Positions 63,561 to 64,000 of a stretch of 64,000 bases of DNA are shown piece by piece. Numbering within the stretch: the stretch's first letter is position 1; the number at the start of each line of letters is the position of its first letter. Below the pieces are notes generated by a model, which saw only the letters and a list, made by a program, of their open reading frames with translations, searched no databases and was not told where the DNA came from. The DNA comes from Panorpa germanica (taxonomy: Eukaryota; Arthropoda; Insecta; Mecoptera; Panorpidae): positions 10,488,152 through 10,552,151 of the forward strand of contig OY783218.1 of assembly GCA_963678705.1 (NCBI GenBank), written 5' to 3'. A program made the position numbers and the translations under genes.

Positions 63561-64000
63561 CTGAAAATTATTTCAAATCGTTATTAGATATTATTTGTAT
63601 AGCAAAAATAAATTTTACTTTTTTGAAGTGTTATATTAGTTGCATTTTATAAATGGTAGGCGTAATTCATGTGGATATTTTTAGAATGATGTGTTGAAAC
63701 CACAAAAGCGAAGAATATACAATGGATTCTTAAGAATGATATGGAAGTATTTACACTGCATGTGTACGAGTATATGAAAATAATATAAAGTTTAAACTAT
63801 AATCGCGGTTTTCTAAGAACTATGTTTGTCCTCATTTTTTGCAAGACACCATGACCTATTTAAGAGCCGTTTACGCTATTTTACACAGAATTAAATTGTC
63901 TTTTGAGTCACTTTTTACCATTTTTATATGGACGTAAATGGTTGGGTATGTTTGATAATTTATAGTTTCAATGAATATAATTGGAATTATGAACATTGAA
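63561..64000. other. MLCK intron reaching the right edge
   Basis: AT-rich sequence upstream (in transcription sense) of the fibronectin III exon acceptor. No exon is evident in these 440 bases. Confidence 0.5.

Overview
The window looks like nuclear DNA of an insect. It is strongly AT-rich, its genes are split by short GT-AG introns and a few very long ones, and it is full of short inverted-repeat transposons (MITEs), mariner, hAT and non-LTR remnants. I cannot fix the order or species. Three protein genes and one tRNA gene are supported. Everything else is mobile-element debris or AT-rich sequence with no recognisable function.

Region by region. 1-21553 has no recognisable coding exon. It holds repeat copies: terminal-inverted-repeat elements at 2476-3000, 3866-4463, 5850-6495, 15781-16507 and 20945-21354, a mariner end, non-LTR 3' ends, and a repeat later broken by a retroelement insertion. 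21554-48360 (+) is a phosphoinositide phospholipase C-beta gene of the Plc21C / class I-II type. Seventeen exons are visible and splice in frame to 1172 codons; only the N-terminal exon or exons are missing. Its two big introns (8.6 and 11.3 kb) are packed with transposons, and the second contains an intact initiator tRNA-Met gene on the opposite strand. 48361-55391 is 3' UTR and intergenic DNA with a PIF/Harbinger-type MITE and two TA-flanked inverted-repeat elements. 55392-58701 (+) is a malate-dehydrogenase-like gene whose product has lost the nucleotide-loop glycines and nearly all catalytic residues, so it is probably a pseudoenzyme. 60169-63560 (-) is the 3' half of a myosin-light-chain-kinase gene (fibronectin III, kinase, calmodulin-binding segment). 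It converges on the MDH-like gene and runs off the right edge.

The dominant repeat is a family of ~0.6 kb elements ('family A' here) with a 16-bp terminal inverted repeat beginning AATGGGCTTGTGTCC. There are eight copies or large fragments in both orientations, plus older relics. Four lie in PLC intron 2 and one in the MDH-like intron. The three protein genes show no operon-like relationship. PLC-beta and MLCK both belong to calcium signalling, but their closeness here is probably coincidental.

The observations most worth following are the dead-enzyme MDH-like protein, a perfect 37-bp intronic hairpin inside the PLC gene, the family A elements that lack a visible target-site duplication, and the intron-nested initiator tRNA.
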